Of a stretch of DNA of 64,000 nt, positions 7,908 to 15,647 are shown piece by piece. Every line of letters begins with the position of its first letter. Positions within the stretch are counted from its first letter, which is position 1. Location: the NCBI RefSeq assembly GCF_000172795.2, contig NZ_CP020947.1, positions 3,103,001 through 3,167,000 on the forward strand, read 5' to 3'. The translations under genes and the position numbers were made by a program. This stretch comes from Rhizobium sp. CIAT894. Its GTDB lineage: Bacteria; Pseudomonadota; Alphaproteobacteria; Rhizobiales; Rhizobiaceae. Below the pieces are notes generated by a model that saw only the letters and a list, made by a program, of their open reading frames with translations, did not search any database and was not told where the DNA came from.

Positions 7908-8408
7908 TTATGCCTCGCCAACCGTTTCAAACAGCACGGCTTCCATCGCCTTCGCTGCGTCCATGCCGGACCAGACGACGAACTGGAATGCCTGGAAATA
8001 GGCCTCGCAGGTGTCGAGTGCGCTGGACAGCAGCACTTCAACCTGGCGGTTGGTCGGCTCCGCACCGCCGGCCAGCAGCAGCGACTGGCGGAAAATGACG
8101 ACATCTTCCTGGCGCCAGAGGTCGAAATGACCCATCAGCACCTGCCCGTTGATCGCAGAGAGCAGCTTGACCACCTCATTGACCCTGATGTCAGGAACTT
8201 TGATATCGAAGGCGCAGCCAAGGTGCAGCGCCTCGAATTCCTCCATCCAGGAGAAGGAGACATGGTAGTCCGTCCAGCGGCCCTCGACCGTCATCGCGAT
8301 CTCGTCCTCGCCGGACCGTTCGAACGACCAGTCGTTGTTGGATGCAACATACTCGATCATATCGACCGGGTTCGACTGACGCTCGACTTCCAATTCCATC
8401 AGGTTCAT
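7908..8408 (-). CDS. YbjN domain-containing protein
   Basis: This 166-residue acidic cytoplasmic protein has the YbjN fold pattern. After MNLMELEVERQSNPVDMIEY it keeps the aromatic WSFERSGEDEIAMTVEG and later ALHLGCAFDIKV and GHFDLWRQEDVVIFRQSL. YbjN-type proteins resemble type III secretion chaperones in structure, and in enterobacteria they affect stress and motility. No enzymatic motif is seen. It leads an operon with proC, one base apart, a pairing often kept in Rhizobiales. The function is unknown. Confidence 0.85.
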   Translation of the reverse strand: MNLMELEVERQSNPVDMIEYVASNNDWSFERSGEDEIAMTVEGRWTDYHVSFSWMEEFEALHLGCAFDIKVPDIRVNEVVKLLSAINGQVLMGHFDLWRQEDVVIFRQSLLLAGGAEPTNRQVEVLLSSALDTCEAYFQAFQFVVWSGMDAAKAMEAVLFETVGEA

Positions 8409-8745
8409 GCAGCACCTTCTTGACCGGAACGAATGCGACTAACTTGGTGTAGAAACACAAGAAAAGACACACGCAGATACCGGAACCACCACTCGGATGA
8501 TCGTTGAACCGCTACCAGACTTAACGCAGATAACCTGCCCGGAGCTTACCAAGTCGCTTCGAATCATCATTTAAAATCAGTGTATAATGCCCCTTGCCCC
8601 CTGCCAGCCCCCTGAGGGGAAAATAGGCCCGGCCGCTGTGGAAAGGCTCTTCGAAATTCAATTCAGAAGGGAGAATAAGCGACTCTGCGAATTGGCTTTT
8701 TTGGCAGTGTCCACAGGTGGAAAACTCACCCGATTTTTTTATGGA
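8409..8745. other. Intergenic region with a possible small RNA on the plus strand
   Basis: No protein gene is convincing here. The plus strand has a perfect TATAAT at 8583-8588 without a good -35. A seven-T run (8734-8740) comes after a weak hairpin (GGTG/CACC, about 8717-8730), so a short RNA of about 140 bases could be made. The promoter of ybjN must also lie here. All of this is weak motif evidence. Confidence 0.25.
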
Positions 8746-8782
8746 AGATGCGGCACGTGAGAATAAGGCCGTGCCGCATCTT
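8746..8782. repeat. Perfect 13-bp inverted repeat
   Basis: AAGATGCGGCACG (8746-8758) is perfectly complementary to CGTGCCGCATCTT (8770-8782) across an 11-base loop. On neither strand is it followed by a T run, so it is not a standard terminator. It lies downstream of the ubiK stop. Confidence 0.8.
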
Positions 8783-8785
8783 GCG

Positions 8786-8886
8786 TCATATCGAGGCTTT
8801 GAAGCGTGCCGCTGTTTTGCGATCACGCTGCGCGCAAAGACCTGAAGCGCGGGTCAGGCAAATCTGAAAGATCGCGACGCGCTTCA
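8786..8886 (+). repeat. Rhizobial mosaic intergenic repeat (copy 1)
   Basis: The right half (CCTGAAGCGCGGGTCAGGCA through GATCGCGACGCGCTTCAG) matches the right half of the copy at 27413-27520 in the same orientation, with about ten differences over 47 bases. The left half (GTGCCGCTGTTTTGCG) is a diverged relative of the GTGTGGAGCGGTTTTGCG core. It runs just into the ubiK stop codon. Confidence 0.7.
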
Positions 8887-9144
8887 GCGCCCCTCGCCAG
8901 CAAGCTTCGCCTCGAGTGCCGCGATGCGGGCAGCAAGCGCCTCGTTCTCGTCGCGCGCCTTGATCGCCATCTCGCGCACGGCCTCGAACTCCTCGCGCTT
9001 GACGATATCCATGCTGTTCAGCCAACGCTCGGCCTGGGCGTTGAAGGCGGTTTCGATCTCCTTGCGGACGCCCTGGGCGGCACCGGCCGCATCGGTCATC
9101 AGCTTGGCGAATTCGTCCATGATGCGGTTCGTTCCGGTCGTCAT
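8884..9144 (-). CDS. ubiK: UbiK-type accessory factor (BMFP/DUF526 family)
   Basis: This 86-residue helical protein is short, acidic at the start (TNRIMDEFAKLMTDAAG) and ends in a coiled coil (residues about 50-82, EFEAVREMAIKARDENEALA). This is the two-helix layout of the BMFP/UbiK family. UbiK helps the aerobic ubiquinone-synthesis complex in gamma-proteobacteria, and a Brucella relative has been described as membrane-fusogenic. The start at 9144 has AAGGGAG at a better distance than the in-frame ATG at 9165. It is divergent from lgt. The role is by family. Confidence 0.82.
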   Translation of the reverse strand: MTTGTNRIMDEFAKLMTDAAGAAQGVRKEIETAFNAQAERWLNSMDIVKREEFEAVREMAIKARDENEALAARIAALEAKLAGEGR

Positions 9145-9345
9145 GGCGTTTTTCTCCCTTGGCATGTGGTGAATTCAGCCCTTCAGGGCCTTGAGAATTG
9201 AGGTAGGGCTTCGCCATCGGCGATGCAAGCGCTTTGCATCGGATAAGCTTGCCGGAACCGGCCGGAAAGAGCGATCACGAACAATGGACTTGACCGTCCA
9301 GGATCGCAGCGGCATGTTCCGCCGACCTCAACGGATGGGAAAACC

Positions 9346-10194
9346 TTGCCGATAGCCGCCGATCTCCTTGCCATCATGCCTTTTCCGGATATCGATCCGA
9401 TCGCCTTTTCGATCGGTCCGCTGGCGATTCACTGGTACGGTCTCGCCTATGTCGCCGGCATCCTGCTCGGCTGGGCCTATGCGCGCCGCCTGGCCGCCAA
9501 TGACAGCCTCTGGCCGGGCAATACATCGCCGATGACGAAGACGCAGCTCGACGATTTTATTGTCTGGGCAGCCCTCGGCGTCGTCCTTGGCGGTCGTCTC
9601 GGCTATATCTTCTTTTATGACCTCTCCGCCGTCCTGCGCGATCCCATCCGCGCGGTCCAGATCTGGAACGGCGGCATGTCCTTCCATGGCGGCCTCACCG
9701 GCACGACGATCGCCATGATCGTCTTTGCCCGCCGCAACGCCATCCCGATCTGGAGCCTGTTCGACATCGTCGCCACCGTCGTTCCCTTCGGTCTGTTCTT
9801 CGGGCGCATCGCCAATTTCATCAATGGCGAACTCTGGGGCCGGTTGACCGACGTATCCTGGGCCGTGGTCTTCCCGACAGGTGGTCCCTTCGCCCGCCAC
9901 CCGAGCCAGCTTTACGAGGCCGGCCTCGAAGGCATCGTTCTGCTCCTGGTGCTGGCCGCCCTCGTCTACGGCATGCGCGCGCTGAAAAGCCCCGGCTTCA
10001 TCACCGGCGTTTTCGTCTGCGGCTATGCGCTGTCGCGTATCTTCGTCGAGTTCTTCCGCGAGCCCGACGCCCAGCTCGGTTACCTCCTCGGCACGAACTG
10101 GCTGACCATGGGCATGGTGCTCTCCTCCCCGATGATCCTGCTCGGCCTCTGGGCGATGCTGCGGGCTCGCCGCCAGGCTGCGTTGCAGCTTTAA
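9346..10194 (+). CDS. lgt: Prolipoprotein diacylglyceryl transferase
   Basis: This 282-residue inner-membrane enzyme has seven predicted helices. It transfers diacylglycerol from phosphatidylglycerol to the lipobox Cys of prolipoproteins. The signature [14 protein letters not shown], the HGG motif (SFHGGLTG) and [14 protein letters not shown] are intact, as is [12 protein letters not shown] near the end. A TTG at 9346 with GGATGGG eight bases ahead is the best start; an ATG at 9376 lacks a ribosome site. It is followed 16 bases later by the methyltransferase gene, so the two are probably co-transcribed. It matures lipoproteins such as the one at 13582. Confidence 0.96.
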   Translation: MPIAADLLAIMPFPDIDPIAFSIGPLAIHWYGLAYVAGILLGWAYARRLAANDSLWPGNTSPMTKTQLDDFIVWAALGVVLGGRLGYIFFYDLSAVLRDPIRAVQIWNGGMSFHGGLTGTTIAMIVFARRNAIPIWSLFDIVATVVPFGLFFGRIANFINGELWGRLTDVSWAVVFPTGGPFARHPSQLYEAGLEGIVLLLVLAALVYGMRALKSPGFITGVFVCGYALSRIFVEFFREPDAQLGYLLGTNWLTMGMVLSSPMILLGLWAMLRARRQAALQL

Positions 10195-10210
10195 AACGGC
10201 AGGACGCGAC

Positions 10211-11311
10211 ATGACCACCGCTCTAGGCGAAAAGATCAAGGCCATCATCCAGGCCAACGGCCCGATCAGCGTCACCGATTATTTCTCGCTCTGCCTGGCC
10301 GATCCCGAACATGGCTACTACCGCACCCGCGAGCCTTTCGGCCGTTCCGGGGATTTCGTCACGGCACCCGAAGTCAGCCAGATTTTCGGCGAGATGATCG
10401 GCGTCTTCATCGTCCATGCCTGGCAACGCCACGGCACGCCGGCGGATGTGCGCCTCGTCGAGATCGGTCCCGGCCGCGGCACCATGATATCGGATATGCT
10501 GCGCGTCATTGCCCGCATCGCCCCGCCTCTTTTCGAGACGATGAGCGTGCATCTCGTCGAAACCAGCGAGCGCCTGCGCGATGTCCAGAGCCAGACGCTC
10601 GAGGTCTACGGCGAAAAGATCGCCTGGCACGACGGCTTCGACGAGGTGCCATCAGGCTTCACGCTGATTGCCGCCAACGAACTGTTCGACGCCATCCCGA
10701 TTCGCCAGTTCGTCCGCACGCCGACCGGCTTCCGCGAGCGCATGGTCGGGCTCGATGCCAATGGCGAACTGACCTTTGCCGCCGGCGTCGCCGGCCTCGA
10801 TCCAGCACTTCTTCCCGAACCGGTGCAGAACCTGCCGCTCGGCGCGCTCTTCGAGATCTCGCCTGCCCGCCAGGCCGTGATGATGGCAATCTGCGAGCGG
10901 TTGCGCGCCTTCGGCGGAACGGCGCTCGCGATCGACTACGGCCATCTTGTCACCGGCTTCGGCGATACGCTGCAGGCCGTGCGCATGCATGAATTCGACC
11001 CACCGCTCGCCCATCCCGGCGAAGCCGATCTGACGAGCCATGTCGACTTCCAGCAACTCGCCGAAACGGCGCTTGCGGCCGGCGTCCATCTGAACGGCGC
11101 CCTGCATCAAGGTGATTTTCTGACCGGTCTCGGCATTCTCGAACGTGCCGCTGCCCTCGGCAGGGATCGCGAGCCGCAGACCCAGCAGGTCATCCAGACA
11201 GCGGTCGACAGGCTCGCCGGCGCTGGTGAAGGCCGGATGGGCGAACTCTTCAAGGTGATGGCGGTTTCTCATCCCGCAGTCGACCTCATGCCCTTTCGTC
11301 CGGTGGATTGA
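10211..11311 (+). CDS. MidA/NDUFAF7-type SAM-dependent methyltransferase
   Basis: This 366-residue protein belongs to the COG1565 family. The SAM-binding loop VEIGPGRGTMISDM is near residue 88, and the family motifs ITDYFSLCLADPEHGYY-like (about 20-37), NELFDAIPIRQF and IDYGH are present. The human relative NDUFAF7 dimethylates an arginine of complex I subunit NDUFS2 during assembly. A similar role in complex I maturation is inferred for bacteria but not shown here. It is the second gene after lgt (16 bases) and is full length. Confidence 0.9.
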   Translation: MTTALGEKIKAIIQANGPISVTDYFSLCLADPEHGYYRTREPFGRSGDFVTAPEVSQIFGEMIGVFIVHAWQRHGTPADVRLVEIGPGRGTMISDMLRVIARIAPPLFETMSVHLVETSERLRDVQSQTLEVYGEKIAWHDGFDEVPSGFTLIAANELFDAIPIRQFVRTPTGFRERMVGLDANGELTFAAGVAGLDPALLPEPVQNLPLGALFEISPARQAVMMAICERLRAFGGTALAIDYGHLVTGFGDTLQAVRMHEFDPPLAHPGEADLTSHVDFQQLAETALAAGVHLNGALHQGDFLTGLGILERAAALGRDREPQTQQVIQTAVDRLAGAGEGRMGELFKVMAVSHPAVDLMPFRPVD

Positions 11312-11421
11312 CAGGGCGCACGCGGCTGGTTCAACATCCCGGCCAAACAAGAACTTGAAGCGCGTCGCCGGTGCGATGCGCTTGGGATAATAACAACCCC
11401 CCTAAAACCCCGGAATCACAG

Positions 11422-12216
11422 ATGCAGGACGCGGCCTCTCCCGCACCGATCGAAAGTGCGCTGCTGAACGAAGTGGCCGGCGGCACCGTCCGCCACGGTT
11501 ATTTCACCCGGGCCGGCGGCGTTTCCGAAGGGATCTATCGCGGCCTCAATGTCGGCCTCGGCTCCAGCGACGAACGCGACAAGGTTATGGAAAACCGCCG
11601 CCGCGTCGCTGCATGGTTCAGCCTGCCGGTCGAGCGGCTGGCGACCGTGCACCAGGTCCATTCCCCAGACGTCGCGACGATCGATGCCGATTATGACGGC
11701 GCCCGCCCCGAGGCGGATGCGATGGTAACGCGCACCCCCGGCATCGCGCTTGGCGTGCTTGCTGCCGATTGCGGCCCGATCCTTTTTGCCGATCCCGACA
11801 ATCGCGTCATCGGCGCCGCCCATGCCGGCTGGAAGGGCGCGCTGACGGGCGTGCTTGAAAATACCATTGCCGCCATGGAGACGCTGGGGGCCGACCGTGC
11901 TGGCATCGTCGCCTGCCTCGGCCCCTCGATCAGCCAGGCGAGTTACGAAGTCGGGCCGGAATTCGTCGAGCGCTTCATCGCCGAGAACCCGGATTACCAG
12001 CGCTTCTTCGAGCCTTCGGCAACATCAGGCCACGCCATGTTCGATCTGCCGGCACTGACCCTCGAGCGGTTGAAGCGGGCCGGCGTGCGCGCCGAAAGCC
12101 TCGGCCTCTGCACCTATCCGGATAGCGAACGCTTCTTTTCCTATCGCAGGACCACACATCGCAAGGAGCCGGATTACGGCCGCCAGATTTCAGCGATATC
12201 AATCAGGGAGACTTGA
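11422..12216 (+). CDS. pgeF: Peptidoglycan editing factor PgeF (laccase-domain, YfiH family)
   Basis: This 264-residue protein keeps the His-Cys-His zinc triad of the family in VHQVHSPDV, AADCGPILFAD and AAHAGWKGAL. PgeF removes wrongly inserted L-Ser from peptidoglycan precursors in E. coli; related human FAMIN acts on purine nucleosides. The chosen ATG gives a normal length; an upstream ATG at 11371 adds 17 unlikely residues. It lies about 110 bases after the methyltransferase gene, in a gap holding a small GAAGCGCGTCGC palindrome. It is followed five bases later by the M24 peptidase gene. Confidence 0.92.
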   Translation: MQDAASPAPIESALLNEVAGGTVRHGYFTRAGGVSEGIYRGLNVGLGSSDERDKVMENRRRVAAWFSLPVERLATVHQVHSPDVATIDADYDGARPEADAMVTRTPGIALGVLAADCGPILFADPDNRVIGAAHAGWKGALTGVLENTIAAMETLGADRAGIVACLGPSISQASYEVGPEFVERFIAENPDYQRFFEPSATSGHAMFDLPALTLERLKRAGVRAESLGLCTYPDSERFFSYRRTTHRKEPDYGRQISAISIRET

Positions 12217-12221
12217 GCAGA

Positions 12222-13373
12222 ATGGCACTCCACTTCGAAAAGGCCGAGTTCGCAAGCCGGCTTGCGCGTCTCACCGAGAAGATGAAGGAAGAAAAGCTCG
12301 ACGCCCTGCTGCTCTTCGCTCAGGAAAGCATGTACTGGCTGACCGGCTACGACACCTTCGGCTACTGCTTCTTCCAGACGCTGGTGGTCAAGAGCGACGG
12401 CACCATGGCGCTGATCACCCGCTCGGCCGATCTTCGCCAGGCGAGGCACACCTCGATCATCGAGGATATCCACGTCTGGGTGGACCGGGTCAACGCCGAT
12501 CCGACGCTCGACCTGAAGAACCTGCTGGTCGAGATGGATCTGCTCGGCGCCCGGATCGGTGTCGAATATGATACGCACGGCATGACCGGCCGCGTCGCCC
12601 GCCTGCTCGACGCTCAGCTGACCGCTTTCGGCCAGATCGTCGACGCGTCCTACCTCGTCAGCCGCCTGCGCCTGGTCAAGAGCCCGACGGAGGTCGCCTA
12701 TGTCGAGCGCGCCGCCGTTCTCGCTGACGACGCACTCGATGCGGCGATCCGGCTGACCAAGTCAGGCGCCGACGAGGCCGATATCCTCGCCGCCATGCAG
12801 GGCGCGATCTTTTCCGGCGGCGGCGACTATCCCGCCAACGAGTTCATCATCGGCTCCGCCGCCGATGCCCTGCTCTGCCGCTACAAGGCCGGCCGCCGCA
12901 AGCTCGACGCCAACGACCAGCTGACGCTCGAATGGGCCGGTGCTTATGCGCATTACCATGCTGCCATGATGCGCACGATCGTCATCGGCGAGCCGACGCA
13001 CCGCCACCGCGAACTCTACAATGCCTGCCGCGAGACCATCGAGGCGATCGAGACAGTGCTGAAGCCCGGCCATACCTTCGGCGATGTCTTCGACATGCAT
13101 GCCAGGATCATCGACGAGCGCGGCCTTGCCCGCCATCGGCTGAATGCCTGCGGCTATTCGCTCGGCGCCCGCTTCTCCCCTTCCTGGATGGAGCACCAGA
13201 TGTTCCATGTCGGCAATCCGCAGCCGATCGAGCCGAACATGTCGCTCTTCGTGCACATGATCATCGCTGATTCCGATACGGGCACGGCGATGACGCTCGG
13301 GCAGACCTATCTGACGACAGCGGATGCCCCGCGCACGCTGTCCCGCCACCCGCTCGATTTCATCGGGCTTTAA
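12222..13373 (+). CDS. M24-family metallopeptidase (Xaa-Pro aminopeptidase/creatinase fold)
   Basis: This 383-residue protein has an N-terminal creatinase domain (about 10-150, with MYWLTGYDTFGYCFFQ) and a C-terminal pita-bread domain. In the classic enzymes five residues bind two metals. Here the expected first Asp position reads LEWAGAYAHYHAAMMRT, so Asp-x10-Asp is not conserved. The later His and Glu region (YSLGARFSPSW, NMSLFVHMII) is also altered. That suggests the creatinase-like, metal-independent subgroup or a changed substrate, not a true prolidase. The start at 12222 follows GGGAG. It probably forms an operon with pgeF. Confidence 0.85.
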   Translation: MALHFEKAEFASRLARLTEKMKEEKLDALLLFAQESMYWLTGYDTFGYCFFQTLVVKSDGTMALITRSADLRQARHTSIIEDIHVWVDRVNADPTLDLKNLLVEMDLLGARIGVEYDTHGMTGRVARLLDAQLTAFGQIVDASYLVSRLRLVKSPTEVAYVERAAVLADDALDAAIRLTKSGADEADILAAMQGAIFSGGGDYPANEFIIGSAADALLCRYKAGRRKLDANDQLTLEWAGAYAHYHAAMMRTIVIGEPTHRHRELYNACRETIEAIETVLKPGHTFGDVFDMHARIIDERGLARHRLNACGYSLGARFSPSWMEHQMFHVGNPQPIEPNMSLFVHMIIADSDTGTAMTLGQTYLTTADAPRTLSRHPLDFIGL

Positions 13374-13396
13374 AGATCGAGCTTGCCCTGGCTGAC

Positions 13397-13499
13397 GCAT
13401 GTCGCCCGGAAGTGTGCAGCGGTTCCGGGAGAACGACATGCATAAAAACAAAGAGCTAAAGCGCGTCGCATGAATCAAGTCTAATGCGACGCGCTTTAG
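13397..13499 (+). repeat. Rhizobial mosaic intergenic repeat (copy 2), two nested hairpins
   Basis: The left part is GCATGTCG (13397-13404) with CGACATGC (13434-13441) around CCCGGA..TCCGGG and the AGTGTGCAGCGGTT core. The right part is a perfect 16-base inverted repeat, CTAAAGCGCGTCGCAT (13456-13471) and ATGCGACGCGCTTTAG (13484-13499). It resembles RIME-type elements and may double as a terminator for the peptidase gene. Confidence 0.8.
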
Positions 13500-13581
13500 A
13501 ATCCGGAATTGACAGAGGACCTTGCCCGCCCGCATAAATTCGGGCGGGGCTGATGCGATTGTGGGAAGGACGGATCAAGGG

Positions 13582-14394
13582 ATGACGCGAGCTGCGATTG
13601 TGCCCACGCTCCTGGTCGTCACGGCTCTGCTGACCGCCTGCAATACCACCGATGCACTGACGCCGCTGGTCGACATTGGTGATTCCTCAGCGAGCGTGCC
13701 GTCGAACCCGGTCACGCAAAGCGAGGCTGAAAGCCTGGCAGGCACCCGCCAGCCGGCCTTCGCCGCAAATACACGGCAGGGCGGCTATCACCCGGCCTAC
13801 GACCAAACGCAGCGAGCCTATCGGCCCGGCTCCGGTGCGCCCCCGACGACGATGCAGGCGCAAGCCGATGCTTTGTCGCGCAACGATTCCTCGCCCGCCG
13901 CCTCCGCCCCGATCGAAGGACAGTCGCTGCCGCCGCCGTCAAGCGACGGTGAACCTGCCGCTCCGGCGGCCGAGACCCAGCAGCCTCGGCAAACCGCCGC
14001 TCTCAACCCCGGTCCCTCGTCCGCTCGCGGCAATACCGTGCGCTTCCTACCGATCATCGGCGCACCGGTTCAGGCGGTCACCCCCCTTTCGCGCCAGCTC
14101 GGCTCCGAGGCTCGCGCGCACGGCCTGTCTATCAAAAGCTCGACGGATGCGAGCAGCGACTACATCCTCAAAGGCTATCTCTCCGCCTTCAGCGACGACG
14201 GCAAGGTCACCGTCGTCTATGTCTGGGATATTCTCGACAGTGGCGGCGGCCGCCTGCACCGCATCCAGGGGCAGGAAAGCGTGCCGACGGCCGCAGCCGA
14301 TCCCTGGGCCGGCGTTCCGGCCTCGGTGATGCAGCAGATCGGCTCGAAAACCATCGCGGAATTCTCCTCCTGGCGGCAGACGCAGGGCGGTTAG
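13582..14394 (+). CDS. Lipoprotein of unknown function, Rhizobiales type
   Basis: This 270-residue protein begins with a lipoprotein signal (MTRAAIVPTLLVVTA) and a lipobox LLTAC, so Cys19 would be lipid-modified after Lgt action. A disordered Pro/Ser/Gln-rich stretch fills about 35-155. A globular C-terminal domain (about 160-268) contains FLPIIGAPVQAVTPLSRQL and VYVWDILDSGGGRLHRI. I do not recognise an enzyme motif. AAGG before the ATG supports the start. It stands alone between a repeat and prs. Location in the inner or outer membrane cannot be decided. Confidence 0.8.
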   Translation: MTRAAIVPTLLVVTALLTACNTTDALTPLVDIGDSSASVPSNPVTQSEAESLAGTRQPAFAANTRQGGYHPAYDQTQRAYRPGSGAPPTTMQAQADALSRNDSSPAASAPIEGQSLPPPSSDGEPAAPAAETQQPRQTAALNPGPSSARGNTVRFLPIIGAPVQAVTPLSRQLGSEARAHGLSIKSSTDASSDYILKGYLSAFSDDGKVTVVYVWDILDSGGGRLHRIQGQESVPTAAADPWAGVPASVMQQIGSKTIAEFSSWRQTQGG

Positions 14395-14499
14395 TCACAA
14401 ACTTTTTGCAAATATGAGAGCCTGTGGCGCCTTTGCCCTTGCATTCACGGGGAAGCTGGCTAAAAAGCGCGGCTATCAGCGCATAACAGGCGGACCAAA

Positions 14500-15432
14500 A
14501 TGAAGGTTTTCGCAGGCAATTCGAACCGGCAACTCGCCGAAGCGATCTGCACCTATCTCAATGTTCCCTTGGGGAAAGCCAGTGTCCGAAGGTTTGCCGA
14601 TCAGGAAATCTTCGTGGAAATCCAGGAGAATGTGCGCGGCGAGGACGTTTTCCTCGTGCAGCCCACCGCCTTTCCTGCCAACGACCACTTGATGGAACTG
14701 CTGATCATGATCGACGCGATGCGTCGTTCGTCGGCACGCCGCATCACGGCCGTCCTTCCCTATTTCGGCTATGCCCGTCAGGACCGTCGTGCTTCAGGCC
14801 GCACACCGATCTCCGCCAAGCTGGTCGCAAACCTGATTACCGAAGCTGGCGCCGACCGCGTCATGACGCTCGACCTCCATGCCGGGCAGATCCAGGGCTT
14901 CTTCGATATACCTACAGACAATCTCTTTGCCATGCCCGTGCTGACGCGCGACATCAAAAGCCATTATGACCTCAGCAACGTCGTGGTCGTCTCGCCTGAC
15001 GTCGGTGGTGTGGTTCGCGCCCGCGCGCTTGCCAAGCGGCTGGACTGTCTTCTGGCCATTGTCGACAAACGTCGCGATCGGCCGGGTGAATCCGAAGTGA
15101 TGAATATCATCGGCGACATAACCGGCAAGGACTGTCTGCTGATCGACGACATCGTCGATTCCGGCGGCACGCTCTGCAACGCTGCCGACGCGATGTTGGC
15201 CCAGGGCGCATCCAGCGTCACCGCCTATATCACCCATGGCGTCCTCTCCGGCGGCGCAGTCACCCGCGTCACGTCCTCGAAGCTGCGCGAACTGGTCATC
15301 ACAGATTCGATCCAGCCGACAACGGCCGTGCTCTCCGCACCCAATATCCGCATTGTCACGACGGCGCCGCTGATCGGCGAAGCCATCAGCCGAACGGCGC
15401 AGGAAGAGTCCGTCTCCAGCCTCTTCGATTAA
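14500..15432 (+). CDS. prs: Ribose-phosphate pyrophosphokinase
   Basis: This 310-residue cytoplasmic enzyme makes PRPP from ribose 5-phosphate and ATP, feeding purine, pyrimidine, His and Trp synthesis. Visible motifs are [20 protein letters not shown] (ATP side), [10 protein letters not shown] (flexible loop), [14 protein letters not shown] and the PRPP loop [14 protein letters not shown]. All are intact and the length is standard. It appears monocistronic, with a strong terminator directly after the stop. A weak promoter-like pair (CTTGCA, then CTAAAA) lies about 35 bases upstream. Confidence 0.97.
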   Translation: MKVFAGNSNRQLAEAICTYLNVPLGKASVRRFADQEIFVEIQENVRGEDVFLVQPTAFPANDHLMELLIMIDAMRRSSARRITAVLPYFGYARQDRRASGRTPISAKLVANLITEAGADRVMTLDLHAGQIQGFFDIPTDNLFAMPVLTRDIKSHYDLSNVVVVSPDVGGVVRARALAKRLDCLLAIVDKRRDRPGESEVMNIIGDITGKDCLLIDDIVDSGGTLCNAADAMLAQGASSVTAYITHGVLSGGAVTRVTSSKLRELVITDSIQPTTAVLSAPNIRIVTTAPLIGEAISRTAQEESVSSLFD

Positions 15433-15459
15433 AAAGAGCCGGCATTCGCCGGCTCTTTC
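15433..15459 (+). terminator. Rho-independent terminator of prs
   Basis: AAAGAGCCGGC pairs with GCCGGCTCTTT around a three- to four-base loop immediately after the prs stop codon. Confidence 0.9.
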
Positions 15460-15594
15460 AATTTCTGCATCAGATGAAAGAGCAGTTGCCGGCATGCTCT
15501 CCGAGACGCATGAATTGCTGGCCGTTGATCGTCGCGCAGCCGCATGCCTTGACCGCCCAAGCCCGGAATAAGCCGTCACGCCGGTCGTTGATGC

Positions 15595-15622
15595 AAAAAG
15601 GCCGGCACAAGGCCGGCCTCTT
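15595..15622 (-). terminator. Terminator of the Asp/Gln-tailed protein gene
   Basis: On the minus strand GAGGCCGGCC, a short loop and GGCCTTTTT form a stem with a U run, about 26 bases after the stop codon of the minus-strand gene. Confidence 0.8.
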
Positions 15623-15647
15623 CATTTCTGATCCAGATTGAAAAACC

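Noticed and set aside
8707..8715. DnaA-box-like GTGTCCACA
   Set aside because: A single imperfect box with no cluster, no AT-rich unwinding element and no dnaA or parAB nearby; not an origin.
8521..8826. Minus-strand frame of 101 codons upstream of ybjN
   Set aside because: It runs through the repeat and palindrome, lacks a ribosome site and has no domain-like pattern.
15470..15632. Cys-containing short frame (…ACGCATINGQQFMRLGEHAG…) after the Asp/Gln-tailed gene
   Set aside because: The amino-acid pattern looks plausible, but the only ATG lies inside the terminator hairpin and no ribosome site or homologue is evident, so I did not list it.
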